Below are positions 25,447 to 34,187 of a DNA stretch of 64,000 nucleotides, piece by piece. The notes below the pieces were generated by a model that was not told where the DNA came from, ran no database searches, and was given only the letters and a program-made list of their open reading frames with translations. The position numbers and the translations under genes are program-made. This DNA comes from Blautia sp. (GTDB taxonomy: Bacteria; Bacillota; Clostridia; Lachnospirales; Lachnospiraceae), in assembly GCA_017515325.1 (NCBI GenBank), contig JAFWGA010000044.1, forward strand, positions 1-64,000. The letters run 5' to 3'. Every line of letters starts with the position of its first letter. Positions within the stretch are counted from its first letter, which is position 1.

Positions 25447-26955
25447 TTAAGAAGTGGCTGCACGCACAAGATTCTCTTCATTAGCATTCGCTGATGTGAA
25501 TTCTCCTTTGATCTGTCCTTCTCCCATAACCAGGATACGGTCACAGGTAGACAGAATCTCAGGCAGTTCGGAAGAAACCACCAGGACGCCGATCCCCTGC
25601 CGGGCAAGCTGGCGCATCAGCTTATAGATTTCTGACTTCGTCCCCACATCAATCCCTTTTGTCGGTTCATCAAAAATAATGACTTTTGGATTAGAGGCCA
25701 TCCATCTTCCCAGGATTACTTTTTGCTGGTTTCCGCCGGAAAGCTCGGTGATCACCTGATCCAGGGACGCGCACTTGATCTGCATGGCCTTTTCCTGCTC
25801 TTCAGCAACTTTCTTTTCCTGTGCCGGGCTGATCAGCCCTGTCATTCCGCCAAAGCTGCTTTCCTTCAGTTCCAGTGCCTGCGCAATATTCTTTTTGATT
25901 GAGAAGAACGGAGCAAAACCTGTCTCCCTTCTGTTTTCCGTTACCAAGGCAATTCCTGCACATAAAGCATCATAGGTATTATTGATCTTTAATTCTTCGC
26001 CATACAGCCGGATCGTGCCGGACTTCTTTTTTGCCGCTCCGAATATGGCTTCCATGGTTTCTGTCCTTCCGGCGCCAACCAGACCGGAAAAACCGAGAAT
26101 CTCTCCTTTTTTCAGGCTGAAGCTGATATTCCTTGCCTTGCCATCCTTTCTGGTCAGGTTCTCCACCTCCAGAATGGTTTCATCCGGGTATTCTTCATCG
26201 GCTTCCTTAAGATAGGTACCCTTGATTTCCCGTCCGACCATCAGCCGGACCAGCTTGTCTTCGTCCATATCGCGGATATTGTAGGTCCCTACATATGTAC
26301 CATCCTTCAGTACCGTCACACGGTCACCGACCGTCAACACCTCGTCAAGCTTATGTGAAATAAAGACAATGCCTCTTCCCTGAGATTTAAGCCTTTCTAC
26401 AATGCTTACCAGATGCTGGATTTCCTCCTGCGCCAGAGAAGACGTCGGTTCATCCATAATAATCACTTTTGCGTCAAAGGCTACCGCCTTGGCAATTTCC
26501 ACCATCTGTTTTTCTGAAATCGAAAGGGAACCGACCATCTCGGACGGGTCTCTTTTCAGTCCGACTTCTTCCAGAACCTCCTGCGTACGTTTCCGCATGT
26601 AGGCTTTGTCGATGACGGGAATTCCACAAACCTTTTTGGTTACCATTTTTCCGACAAAGATATTCTCCTGAATGCTGATCTCATTGATCACACTCAGTTC
26701 CTGATAAATGATACTGATGCCGTTTTCCTGAGAAAGCTTCGGGGTAAAACGCTTATATTCTATCCCGTTGGCAACGAGAGTTCCCTGAGTAGGCTCGTAC
26801 GCTCCGCTGAGGATCTTCATCAGGGTGGATTTCCCTGCGCCGTTTTCTCCCAGCAGAATATGCGTTTCTCCAGGCTGTACTTCAAAGCTGATATCATTCA
26901 GGGCGATAACACCTGGGAACGTTTTTGTGATGTGCTTCATTTCTACAAGACTCAT
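25447..26955 (-). CDS. Sugar ABC transporter ATP-binding protein (RbsA/AlsA type)
   Basis: This 502-residue tandem ATPase has N-terminal Walker A GENGAGKST, signature-region LSISEKQMVEIAKA and Walker B VIIMDEPTSSLA. The C-terminal half has a degenerate Walker A (GLVGAGRTE), LSGGNQQK and VIIFDEPTKGIDVGTK. Complete in both halves and of normal length. It sits between the AlsB-like binding-protein gene and the single permease gene, so these three form one importer. A leaky terminator lies upstream of it. Confidence 0.9.
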   Translation of the reverse strand: MSLVEMKHITKTFPGVIALNDISFEVQPGETHILLGENGAGKSTLMKILSGAYEPTQGTLVANGIEYKRFTPKLSQENGISIIYQELSVINEISIQENIFVGKMVTKKVCGIPVIDKAYMRKRTQEVLEEVGLKRDPSEMVGSLSISEKQMVEIAKAVAFDAKVIIMDEPTSSLAQEEIQHLVSIVERLKSQGRGIVFISHKLDEVLTVGDRVTVLKDGTYVGTYNIRDMDEDKLVRLMVGREIKGTYLKEADEEYPDETILEVENLTRKDGKARNISFSLKKGEILGFSGLVGAGRTETMEAIFGAAKKKSGTIRLYGEELKINNTYDALCAGIALVTENRRETGFAPFFSIKKNIAQALELKESSFGGMTGLISPAQEKKVAEEQEKAMQIKCASLDQVITELSGGNQQKVILGRWMASNPKVIIFDEPTKGIDVGTKSEIYKLMRQLARQGIGVLVVSSELPEILSTCDRILVMGEGQIKGEFTSANANEENLVRAATS

Positions 26956-27032
26956 AAGAAGACCACCGCCTTTTCATACAGAAATGATTACAATTCACGA
27001 CCGCGCTGAAAACGGTCTATGACACGGAACGG

Positions 27033-27069
27033 AAAAGCTGCCTGGCTGCAACTACAGCCCGGCAGCTTT
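27033..27069 (-). terminator. Attenuating terminator between alsB-like and ATPase genes
   Basis: On the minus strand GCTGCC pairs with GGCAGC and, after one mismatch, GGCTG pairs with CAGCC over a six-base loop, followed by TTTT. Stem sequence and position mirror the hairpin at 19,717-19,758 in the other sugar operon. Confidence 0.7.
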
Positions 27070-27126
27070 CTGTCAGGAGACGACCGGACAAATCCTGTTT
27101 TCTCCGGTCGACGTGCTCATGTATTA

Positions 27127-28068
27127 TTATTCCGCATCTGCTGTGATCAGGATGGGATTGACAAACTCATTGATCGTTTCTACTTCGCCCGGCTTCTCGC
27201 CATTGTTGTAGGCAGCAACCAGAAGCTCCAGGGATCTCGCACCAACGCCCGCGGTATCCTGTGCGATTGTCGCAGTGAGACCACCGTCCTTTACAGACTG
27301 AATGGCATCGCTGTTTCCGTCGGTACCGACAACAACAATATCTTTACCGGAGTCGGCAACCGCCTGATATGCTCCCATGGCCATGGTATCATTGCAGCAG
27401 TAAATAGCAGCAAGATTCTCATTTTTGTTGATCAGGTTTGTGGCCAGGTCATAAGCCTTGGTCTTGTCCCAGTCTGCCGGCTGGCTGTCAACAATATTCA
27501 TGCCGGCTTCTTCAAAGGCTTCCTTGCAGCCGTCTCTTCTGTCTTCTCCTGAGATGGCCCCTGCTTTTCCTTCGATAATAGCGACATCAGAACCCTCTTC
27601 GATCAGGGAGGCAATATACTCACCAGCCATACGGCCAATTGCCTTGTTATCGGAGGTTACGAAAGAGACAACCGCTCCGCCGCGGGCTTCCAGTACATCC
27701 AGGTTAATGTGTTCGTCAATATCGGCAACCAGATATCCCTGGGAGTTGGCATCTGCCACTGTATTCACCAGATTGGAGTCGGAAAGAGGAGCTACGGCAA
27801 AAGCAACATACTCGCCGCTCTGTACCATCGTCTCCAGAATGTTATTCTGTCCTTCTACATCATCCTCGGAATTGGCTCCCTGAATGGTCACCTCCACACC
27901 AAGCTCCTCGGCCTTGTCTTCAATACCCTTCTGTACGCTCTGCCAGAATTCAGAGCTCAGAGTCTTTAAAACGATACCGTACTTTTCTCCCTCAGCCATG
28001 ACCGGCTGGGCTGCAATCACTACTGCCATGGCTGCGCAAAGAATGGCACTTACAACAGATTTCTTCAT
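27127..28068 (-). CDS. D-allose/D-ribose-type sugar-binding protein (AlsB-like)
   Basis: This 313-residue exported solute-binding protein of the second importer has a signal peptide ending near AAQPVMAEG. The mature part follows E. coli AlsB closely from memory: YGIVLKTLSSEFWQSVQKG, FAVAPLSDSNLV, DIDEHINLDVL, FVTSDNKAIG, AIIEGKAGAISGEDRRDG, DSQPADWDKTKAYD, IYCCNDTMAMG and VVVGTDGNSDAI. This agreement in the ligand-contacting segments supports D-allose (or D-allulose/D-ribose) as ligand. No lipobox cysteine is seen. It starts behind AGGAGGAG and a promoter with a palindromic operator. Confidence 0.88.
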   Translation of the reverse strand: MKKSVVSAILCAAMAVVIAAQPVMAEGEKYGIVLKTLSSEFWQSVQKGIEDKAEELGVEVTIQGANSEDDVEGQNNILETMVQSGEYVAFAVAPLSDSNLVNTVADANSQGYLVADIDEHINLDVLEARGGAVVSFVTSDNKAIGRMAGEYIASLIEEGSDVAIIEGKAGAISGEDRRDGCKEAFEEAGMNIVDSQPADWDKTKAYDLATNLINKNENLAAIYCCNDTMAMGAYQAVADSGKDIVVVGTDGNSDAIQSVKDGGLTATIAQDTAGVGARSLELLVAAYNNGEKPGEVETINEFVNPILITADAE

Positions 28069-28152
28069 TTTATTCTCCTCCTGTAGAAATGAAGCATTAT
28101 GATATCCGCCGGTTTATCCCGACCAGCAGGTACCAGGTATCAGGGTAATCGG

Positions 28153-28192
28153 TTACTCTATATAGAGTAAACGATTTCTCACCTTTTGTCAA
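28153..28192 (-). promoter_or_regulatory. Promoter of the alsB-like operon overlapped by an 18-bp perfect palindrome
   Basis: On the minus strand TTGACA (28192-28187), a 17-base spacer, then TACTCT as a weak -10. The palindrome TTACTCTATATAGAGTAA (28153-28170) covers the -10. This differs from the 21,007 inverted repeat, so a different regulator probably binds it. Confidence 0.7.
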
Positions 28193-28327
28193 TACTTTTT
28201 TTTAGAGTTTACAGGGGAGGTATGATACCATGTCTTAGAGGATTATAGGCGAATGGAAGAAGAATGGTAAACGATCAACGGTGATGATGCGGTGGAGACC
28301 GACAGGTTTTTTCACGGAAATGACTTC

Positions 28328-28355
28328 TTGACATCCTTGTATGATAAGCTACAAT
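28328..28355 (+). promoter_or_regulatory. Promoter of the rubredoxin-ferredoxin operon
   Basis: TTGACA at 28328-28333, a 16-base spacer, then TACAAT at 28350-28355, about 80 bases ahead of the TTG start. Confidence 0.7.
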
Positions 28356-28437
28356 AGCATTATCCGGTCAACATGGTTCTTGGTGAATAAAGGAAACAAG
28401 GCAATGGGTTTTTATGTTTTAAGGAGGAGAACCAGTT

Positions 28438-29082
28438 TTGAAGTATGTATGTCAGATATGCGGTTACGTATATGATGAAGACAAAGAAGGCGTTTCTTTC
28501 GTGGGATTACCGGATGACTGGAAATGTCCAATCTGTAAGGCCGCCAAATCAGAATTCAAAGAGCTTGTAGAGGAACTAAATTCTGCTGAAGAAGTAGAAA
28601 AGACAATTATTCCACAGGAAAATATCAGGGTATTAGAGATGAGTGCCGGTCAGATGGCTGCGCTGTGTACCAATTTTTCGAGGGCGTGTGAAAAGCAGTA
28701 TAAGGAAAAAGAGGCTGAGCAGTTTGCTGAACTGGCGGAGTATTTTACTGCGGTCGAACCTCCGGTTCCAAACGCTAATGTCGAGAATGTTATCGCAATG
28801 TTAAAGTGGGATCTCAGTACCTATCCTGCAGTAAGAGCTCAGACAGATGCCGACAATGATCGCGGGGCAGCACGCTCACTGGTTTGGGGAGAAAAGGTCA
28901 GCCGGATGCTGGCATCTCTTCTGGATCAGTATCAAAAGAATGGGGAAACAATGTTAGCCGGAAAAGAGATCTGGGTTTGTACGGCATGCGGTTTTGTCTA
29001 TATCGGCGATAGTGCTCCAGAGCAATGCCCTGTCTGTAAGGTTCCCGAATGGAGATTTGAAAAGATTAATGGGAGGGCATGA
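28438..29082 (+). CDS. Two-rubredoxin protein with a central helical domain
   Basis: This 214-residue cytoplasmic electron-transfer protein has an N-terminal rubredoxin (CQICGYVYD ... CPICKA, residues 5-43) and a C-terminal rubrerythrin-style rubredoxin ([11 protein letters not shown]...CPVCKVP, residues ~180-207). Between them lies a helical stretch in the position of a rubrerythrin ferritin-like domain, but I do not see the ExxH metal ligands, so it is probably not a diiron enzyme. It may shuttle electrons in oxygen or peroxide defence or to a flavoprotein. The start is TTG 28438 behind AAGGAGGAG. The next gene overlaps by four bases. Confidence 0.8.
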   Translation: MKYVCQICGYVYDEDKEGVSFVGLPDDWKCPICKAAKSEFKELVEELNSAEEVEKTIIPQENIRVLEMSAGQMAALCTNFSRACEKQYKEKEAEQFAELAEYFTAVEPPVPNANVENVIAMLKWDLSTYPAVRAQTDADNDRGAARSLVWGEKVSRMLASLLDQYQKNGETMLAGKEIWVCTACGFVYIGDSAPEQCPVCKVPEWRFEKINGRA

Positions 29083-29570
29083 AGATGAAGAGAATTGCAA
29101 TAAGAAATCTCAGGCTTTGCACAAAAGATTGTCTGTGCCTTTTTTCGTGTCCTACCGGGGCAACGGATACAGAGAACAGTATTATCGATACAGCGAAATG
29201 CATCGGTTGTGGCGCATGTGCTGACGCCTGCCCGAGTAAGGCCATCAGTCTCGTTCCCGTGGTATTTCCAAAGCAGCAGGAAAAAACGGATGCTGTAGTA
29301 GCAGCCCTGCGTGAAATGGCGCAGCGTAAAGCGGATCAGGAAAAAATGGTTTCTCAGATAGCGGAATCGACAGAGCAAGACGGGCTTTATCGTCTGATGA
29401 CGGCGATTGGAAAATCTACCCGTTTACTGGGAGCGGACTTGATGCGCGAATCACGTTTTATGCTTCCGCAAAGTGAAGAAGCAAGGGAAGTTCTGCAGAC
29501 ACTGGCAGACAATCCTCCTACTTCAGATTTTCCTCTCGAAACGGTAAAGGAATTGCTGGAATCACTGTAA
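29079..29570 (+). CDS. Ferredoxin-like 4Fe-4S protein
   Basis: This 163-residue protein has a canonical CxxCxxCxxxC cluster site (C41, C44, C47, C51: [12 protein letters not shown]) and an atypical N-terminal set CxxxCxCxxxC (C14, C18, C20, C24) ending in CPTGA, so it could hold one or two [4Fe-4S] clusters. The C-terminal 100 residues are helical without a known domain. ATG overlaps the TGA of the rubredoxin gene (ATGA), implying one redox unit. Donor and acceptor are unknown. Confidence 0.8.
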   Translation: MKMKRIAIRNLRLCTKDCLCLFSCPTGATDTENSIIDTAKCIGCGACADACPSKAISLVPVVFPKQQEKTDAVVAALREMAQRKADQEKMVSQIAESTEQDGLYRLMTAIGKSTRLLGADLMRESRFMLPQSEEAREVLQTLADNPPTSDFPLETVKELLESL

Positions 29571-29636
29571 CAGAAACGAAACGAGTATTACTGTAATTAT
29601 AGGAAACGAACAAAGGGCTATCAGCTGAAGAAGAGC

Positions 29637-29682
29637 AAAAACCCGGCATCTGGGATCAGTACTCCTGGATGTCGGGTTTTTT
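29637..29682 (+). terminator. Terminator of the rubredoxin-ferredoxin operon
   Basis: AAAACCCGGCATC (29638-29650) pairs with GATGTCGGGTTTT (29668-29680) with one G-U type pair, then more T residues. Confidence 0.8.
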
Positions 29683-29689
29683 GTGTGTT

Positions 29690-30279
29690 AAATGCGCACG
29701 AATTTACGCCTCTGTGCAGTGACCCTAAGGATGCGATGGTCATTTTCATGCCAACGCGAGATGTGGGACAGCGTATTCTAGTCCACGCCAAATGTGCTAT
29801 ATTTGTGCATCATTACTATTTGTTATCCTTGCTTACTATCAGAAATAGAAATAAGAGATATAAAATAGGGAAACAATGAAGAGATTTATTGTTGACTTGA
29901 ATAATGGGCTATGCTATATATTATTTTAAAAAATAACCTGTTCAGACACGCTTTGAGTTTGGGTGCTCTCTGCACCGCTCAAATCGAAGGTTACTTATGG
30001 GAGTGGGAGATATAGAATTAGAGACTTTTTTTTGCAATACCGTTCTTGTTTTCGCACTATGTGCGTCAACAATAGCTTTTTTGTAACAACTGTTCATGAA
30101 AAAGTCAAGTGCTATCATTTCACCATTGCCCCTCTGTTTTGCACTTCACGCTAAGACTTTTCATGTAATTTCCTTTATTTTCCCTCTCTCTTGAAAAACC
30201 ACTGTAAAAACAACTGAGCCATTAGTGATACTGTTCAGGTCATCAGCTGGCAGCAAGTGCGAGCTGCGTATGATACAGT
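29690..30279. other. Long intergenic region without a recognisable gene
   Basis: About 590 AT-rich bases. Forward and reverse frames are short and lack ribosome sites. I see no tRNA-like cloverleaf or consensus promoter. Confidence 0.5.
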
Positions 30280-30498
30280 ATGGGTAATGTGCAGAAGGCA
30301 CACTTAATCAGCATGCTAACCCCCAAAGTCTACGCCGATCTGATTTTGAAGCAGGCTTCACTCGACATGATCAAAGGGGACGACACAGGCGCCCTGTCGG
30401 CATTGGATGCCGCACTGCATATGGAACAGGAATCAGCGGATGACTGCCTGGGGCGCAACCGGATTTATTCCACGGAAGGCATTTTACCATTGCCGTGA
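30280..30498 (+). CDS. Possible small or decayed ORF of unknown function
   Basis: This 72-codon frame has protein-like composition at its front (VYADLILKQASLDMIKGDDTGALSALDAAL) but no ribosome site upstream. It stops in a region that leads into repeat family 2. It may be the remnant of a gene lost when the adhesin locus expanded. No family recognised. Confidence 0.25.
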   Translation: MGNVQKAHLISMLTPKVYADLILKQASLDMIKGDDTGALSALDAALHMEQESADDCLGRNRIYSTEGILPLP

Positions 30499-30527
30499 CG
30501 AACCTTGTCGTTTGCTGCGCCGGATTT

Positions 30528-30580
30528 GCGCCCCCTCCGGCGGCATATTTCCTAAGCAAATCCGTGTGCATCCTGCCGGA
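30528..30580 (+). repeat. Palindromic intergenic repeat, family 2, copy B
   Basis: This matches 22,939-22,991 over 53 bases with five differences. It lies 55 bases upstream of the giant adhesin start, so it is probably in that gene's leader. Confidence 0.75.
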
Positions 30581-30634
30581 AACTGACAGAAACAGGTGAT
30601 TTAAACCAGCATTCTGTGATAGGAGACCAAAAGA

Positions 30635-30904
30635 ATGAAAACGAATAAGGCATTGTTCAAGCGTATCATGACGTCCCTGCTGACGCTGGCACTGCTGCTT
30701 CACTCCGTGGATTTTGCGCCTGCCATTGCCGCGGAGGCAGCGGAGGATGAAGCGGCTTTATCCACTATGGAACAGCCTGATGAGGAAGAGTCCGCTTACC
30801 CTGGAGAAGAAACGGAGTCTCTTTCCCCTGTGGAGGAATATTCACCGGAACCGGTAGAGGAGGAATATGTGCCTGAACCGGTAGGGGGAGGAATATGTGC
30901 CTGA
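30635..30904 (+). CDS. Giant adhesin, fragment 1: signal peptide and start of the P/E-rich stalk
   Basis: Starts at ATG 30635 behind AGGAGA. Residues 1-33 form a Sec signal peptide with cleavage after AIAA. An acidic linker and the first EEEYVPEPV repeat follow. The frame leaves the repeat pattern at VGGGICA because of one net extra base in the G run at 30,884-30,888; as it stands the product is an 89-residue secreted peptide. Confidence 0.7.
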   Translation: MKTNKALFKRIMTSLLTLALLLHSVDFAPAIAAEAAEDEAALSTMEQPDEEESAYPGEETESLSPVEEYSPEPVEEEYVPEPVGGGICA

Positions 30905-33900
30905 ACCGGTAGAGGAAGAGTATGTGCCTGAGCCGACAGAGGGGGAATATGTGCCTGAACCGGTAGAGGAAGAGTATGTGCCTGAGCCGGTAGAAAAAGA
31001 ATATGTGGCTGAGCCGGTAGAGGAAGAATATACCCCTGAGCCGACAGAGGAGGAATATGTGGCTGAGCCGGTAGAGGAAGAATATACCCCTGAGCCGACA
31101 GAGGAGGAATATGTGCCTGAGCTGACAGAGGAGGAAAATGTCTCTGAGCCGACAGAGGAGGAATATGTGCCTGAGCCGGTAGAGGAAGAGTTCGTCTCTG
31201 CGCAACCAGATGAAGCGACTGCTGCTGCGACAACTGGGGAAGAGCCTGCCACTGTCCCGGAAGGGGAAGAGCCTGCCGCTGTCCCGGAAGGGGAAGAAGC
31301 GGAGACAGCAGGGCAAGAACCTGCATCTGATGCAGAGGATTCTGTTAATATCCAAAACTCAGATCCTAAAGGTGTCATAGATCATCATGCAGAAACTCCC
31401 ACCGCTGACAACGAGGAAAAAAGTCTCGCAGCTGCCTGCGGGGAAGAAGCCGCTGTGACTGACGGGGAAGAAAAAGCTGCTTCCCTGGCTGTCGCGACAG
31501 CGGCGGAGGGGGTAATGCCCCCGGAAATTCTTCTAAAGGCTAAAGAAGCAAACGAGACGCGGGAACCGGAAGAAGACAGTGCCGACGGCGAAAACTCCCT
31601 CAAGAATGGAAACGATGATCTCAAAACGGAGGGAAACGAAACCATCCTCCCAAGAACCGGCCTGACGGAAACTGACAGCAGCCTGCCGGAAGAAGCTGTT
31701 CAGGTTCTGTCCGAAAGAAACGTGGCGGCTGAAGGAATCGGCTTAGATGGAAACGGTGCCGCCGTATCCCTTGGAGCATCCGGATTGCCTGGAAACGCGA
31801 TGGCGACACTGGAAGAAATGTTCAATGAGGCCATGAAAAACAGAGCCGCCGATGCCAGGAAGGTTCGGCTTAATCTTGCCATCGATACCATCTATGAAGG
31901 AGACGCCACGTTTTCCAATGATGGTTATGATGTGGACGATGATTTTGAAGTGGAGCTGGCGGCAGACGACGCCGGAGAGGATTATCTCCAATCCGAAGGT
32001 ACAACCGCTGTCGCGGGTAATATTACCATCAAAGGCATAAACGTGCGGATGCTGGGCATTGCCATGGCCGCCGGAAAAATAGTGACCGTTGAGGATGCGA
32101 AGCTGGAATATTACGGAACAAAGCAGGAAGATAATCTCGTCGTCAATGTGAAGGGCGACAAAGGCAAAGCGGATATTTATACCGGCGCTGGGGACGATAA
32201 TCTGCAGCTTTCCGTCGAGGCTGACAGCCTGAATGTGGACACCGGCGACGGAAACGACAAAGTTGAAGTGGGGTTTACAGGGAATACAGCAAATATCAAC
32301 ACCGGCGCGGACAATGATACCGTATCTCTGACAGCCGTATCGGGCACTGTGACTGTAGACACCGGGGTTGTGGAAAGCACGGCGGACCAAATGCTTCAGA
32401 ACATTGACGGGGACGACACTGTGACCGCCACTGTCGCTGACAGCAGCGTGACGATACGAACCGGCGCTGGCGACGATTTCGTGAACACCGAGATAAACAG
32501 CGTTCACTACGGTTATGCCGGGATTGAAACCGGCGACGGGGAGGATTCAGTCAAATTCGCGATGGCATCGAGTGCTGCCAGTTCGTCCATAGAGACCGGC
32601 GGAGGCAGCGACACGGTGGAGGCGGTTTTGAATTCCATAGGCTATGGTATCACCGTGGATACGGGAACCGAGGATGATTCTGTTACGCTGACTTTTAATG
32701 AAACGGTACCGATACCGATATTGCCTTGGCAAACCGGTCAGGCGGCAGTAAATCTGGGGGACGGCAATGACAGCGTAAAAGTGGACTTGCTTTACTTCAG
32801 TGACAGCCAATCGGTGCAGCTTGACGGCGGTGAGGGTGAGGACACATTGCATCTTTCCGGACTCCTGAATCCACGCATTGCAGAGGATGAGCGTGCTACC
32901 GGTACGGAGACGGATTTGAATCTGGTGGGGTTGTTGGGGGACTCGGTGCACATCACAACGAACGGCTTCACCGCATTCAGCGACGATCTTGAAAACAAGC
33001 GGACGGTTGAGATTACGCCTGAAGACGGGGTTGTTGATTATACGGCGGACGGCAGCTTTACCAATTTCGTGGTCAAGGGTGCCGCTGACGCGTTAAAGAA
33101 TGTGAAAATCCGTCCGGCAGAAGGGTCAACACTAACGTTTTCCCAGGTGCTGATTGACACCCCCACCGAAGGGGACGGGGAAAACAAGCTGGTGGTTACC
33201 GAGGATGCAACCATCGATGCACGCGGCATGAAGCTCGTCATGAACGGGGAAAACATCGAGATCAAGGGTAAACTCATGGCCGATTCCGTTATCCTTCAGT
33301 CCACGAATGGCGGCGGCAGGGATGAGACCGGCGAAGAAATCATCTTTACCATACTGGATGAAGCTATACCGGCGGATCTGCTCCACCTGATTGAAAATGC
33401 CAGAATCGTCATCAGCGATACCGCCGCCGTATTATCCAGCGGCGACGTGATTATGCTGGCCCAGGTGGAACACGGCGGGGAAACCGGCAATGTGGCGCTG
33501 AAAAACCTGAGCGTGGTCAACGTGAACGTCAGTCGTGCCAGCATCGATATTGCGGGCAAAATCTGCGCGGGTTATGATTTCGACAAGGAGAGCGTCAATG
33601 CGGACAAAGGCTCCATAATAGCGAACGCTCAGGTGAAAACCACCATGGGGATGGATGAAAACGGGAAGCCCGTCGGTACCGGCCTGTCCCTGGGTGTGAG
33701 CGTTGCGGATGTGGACGCCAGCATCAACATCCAGGAAAGCGCCGAGCTCGAAGCGGCGGATGATGTGACCCTGTCTTCCCGAACAGAAATGAATGTTGCC
33801 AGCCGGGCAGATTCGGGCACGGCCGGTGCGCCTTTCTCTGCGGCGATAAACGTTCTGATCAGCGATTCCCATAACATGGTAAACGGCAAGGTGACATCGC

Positions 33901-34163
33901 AGAAGGGCAGTGTGAAGATCACCGCCGACGGTAAAATGGACGGGGCAGCCCTGGCCGATAAGGGCAGAGACGATACAAGCAATTCCGGCGTTTATACGGC
34001 GGTAACGGTTGCTTTGCAGGATGTTAAGGCGGCGGCAGGTTCCCACGGTATTGTAACCGCCATTCAGGGCGACGCGCAGCTACAGTCCAATGCCGCGGAA
34101 AACATCAGCAATCAGGCCATTTCCGCGACAAAGACAGCAAGTATATCAGACGATTCAGAATAA
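30897..34163 (+). CDS. Giant adhesin, fragment 2: stalk repeats, RTX-like block, first beta repeats
   Basis: The open frame continues the stalk repeats (PEPVEEEYV units with T/A variants) up to about residue 105, then a linker, then at roughly residues 410-640 glycine-aspartate motifs TGAGDDN, TGDGNDK, TGADNDT, TGAGDDF, TGGGSDT that resemble calcium-binding RTX units, then longer beta repeats. It lacks its own ribosome site and export signal, so it is probably produced only if the frame is restored. It ends at TAA 34,161-34,163. Confidence 0.65.
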   Translation: MPEPVEEEYVPEPTEGEYVPEPVEEEYVPEPVEKEYVAEPVEEEYTPEPTEEEYVAEPVEEEYTPEPTEEEYVPELTEEENVSEPTEEEYVPEPVEEEFVSAQPDEATAAATTGEEPATVPEGEEPAAVPEGEEAETAGQEPASDAEDSVNIQNSDPKGVIDHHAETPTADNEEKSLAAACGEEAAVTDGEEKAASLAVATAAEGVMPPEILLKAKEANETREPEEDSADGENSLKNGNDDLKTEGNETILPRTGLTETDSSLPEEAVQVLSERNVAAEGIGLDGNGAAVSLGASGLPGNAMATLEEMFNEAMKNRAADARKVRLNLAIDTIYEGDATFSNDGYDVDDDFEVELAADDAGEDYLQSEGTTAVAGNITIKGINVRMLGIAMAAGKIVTVEDAKLEYYGTKQEDNLVVNVKGDKGKADIYTGAGDDNLQLSVEADSLNVDTGDGNDKVEVGFTGNTANINTGADNDTVSLTAVSGTVTVDTGVVESTADQMLQNIDGDDTVTATVADSSVTIRTGAGDDFVNTEINSVHYGYAGIETGDGEDSVKFAMASSAASSSIETGGGSDTVEAVLNSIGYGITVDTGTEDDSVTLTFNETVPIPILPWQTGQAAVNLGDGNDSVKVDLLYFSDSQSVQLDGGEGEDTLHLSGLLNPRIAEDERATGTETDLNLVGLLGDSVHITTNGFTAFSDDLENKRTVEITPEDGVVDYTADGSFTNFVVKGAADALKNVKIRPAEGSTLTFSQVLIDTPTEGDGENKLVVTEDATIDARGMKLVMNGENIEIKGKLMADSVILQSTNGGGRDETGEEIIFTILDEAIPADLLHLIENARIVISDTAAVLSSGDVIMLAQVEHGGETGNVALKNLSVVNVNVSRASIDIAGKICAGYDFDKESVNADKGSIIANAQVKTTMGMDENGKPVGTGLSLGVSVADVDASINIQESAELEAADDVTLSSRTEMNVASRADSGTAGAPFSAAINVLISDSHNMVNGKVTSQKGSVKITADGKMDGAALADKGRDDTSNSGVYTAVTVALQDVKAAAGSHGIVTAIQGDAQLQSNAAENISNQAISATKTASISDDSE

Positions 34164-34187
34164 TCGGAAGGAACCGGCGCCGGCGAC

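Noticed and set aside
30840..31200. Possible CRISPR array
   Set aside because: The units are 27-30 bases with no unique spacers; they are coding tandem repeats of the adhesin stalk.
30765..31378. Minus-strand serine/tyrosine/leucine-rich repeat proteins
   Set aside because: They are antisense readings of the EEEYVPEPV repeats in all three frames, which is expected from a tandem repeat.
32100..32850. Calling the giant protein an RTX toxin
   Set aside because: The GxGxD motifs are few and irregular, and no toxin domain, type I secretion genes or C-terminal secretion signal are visible.
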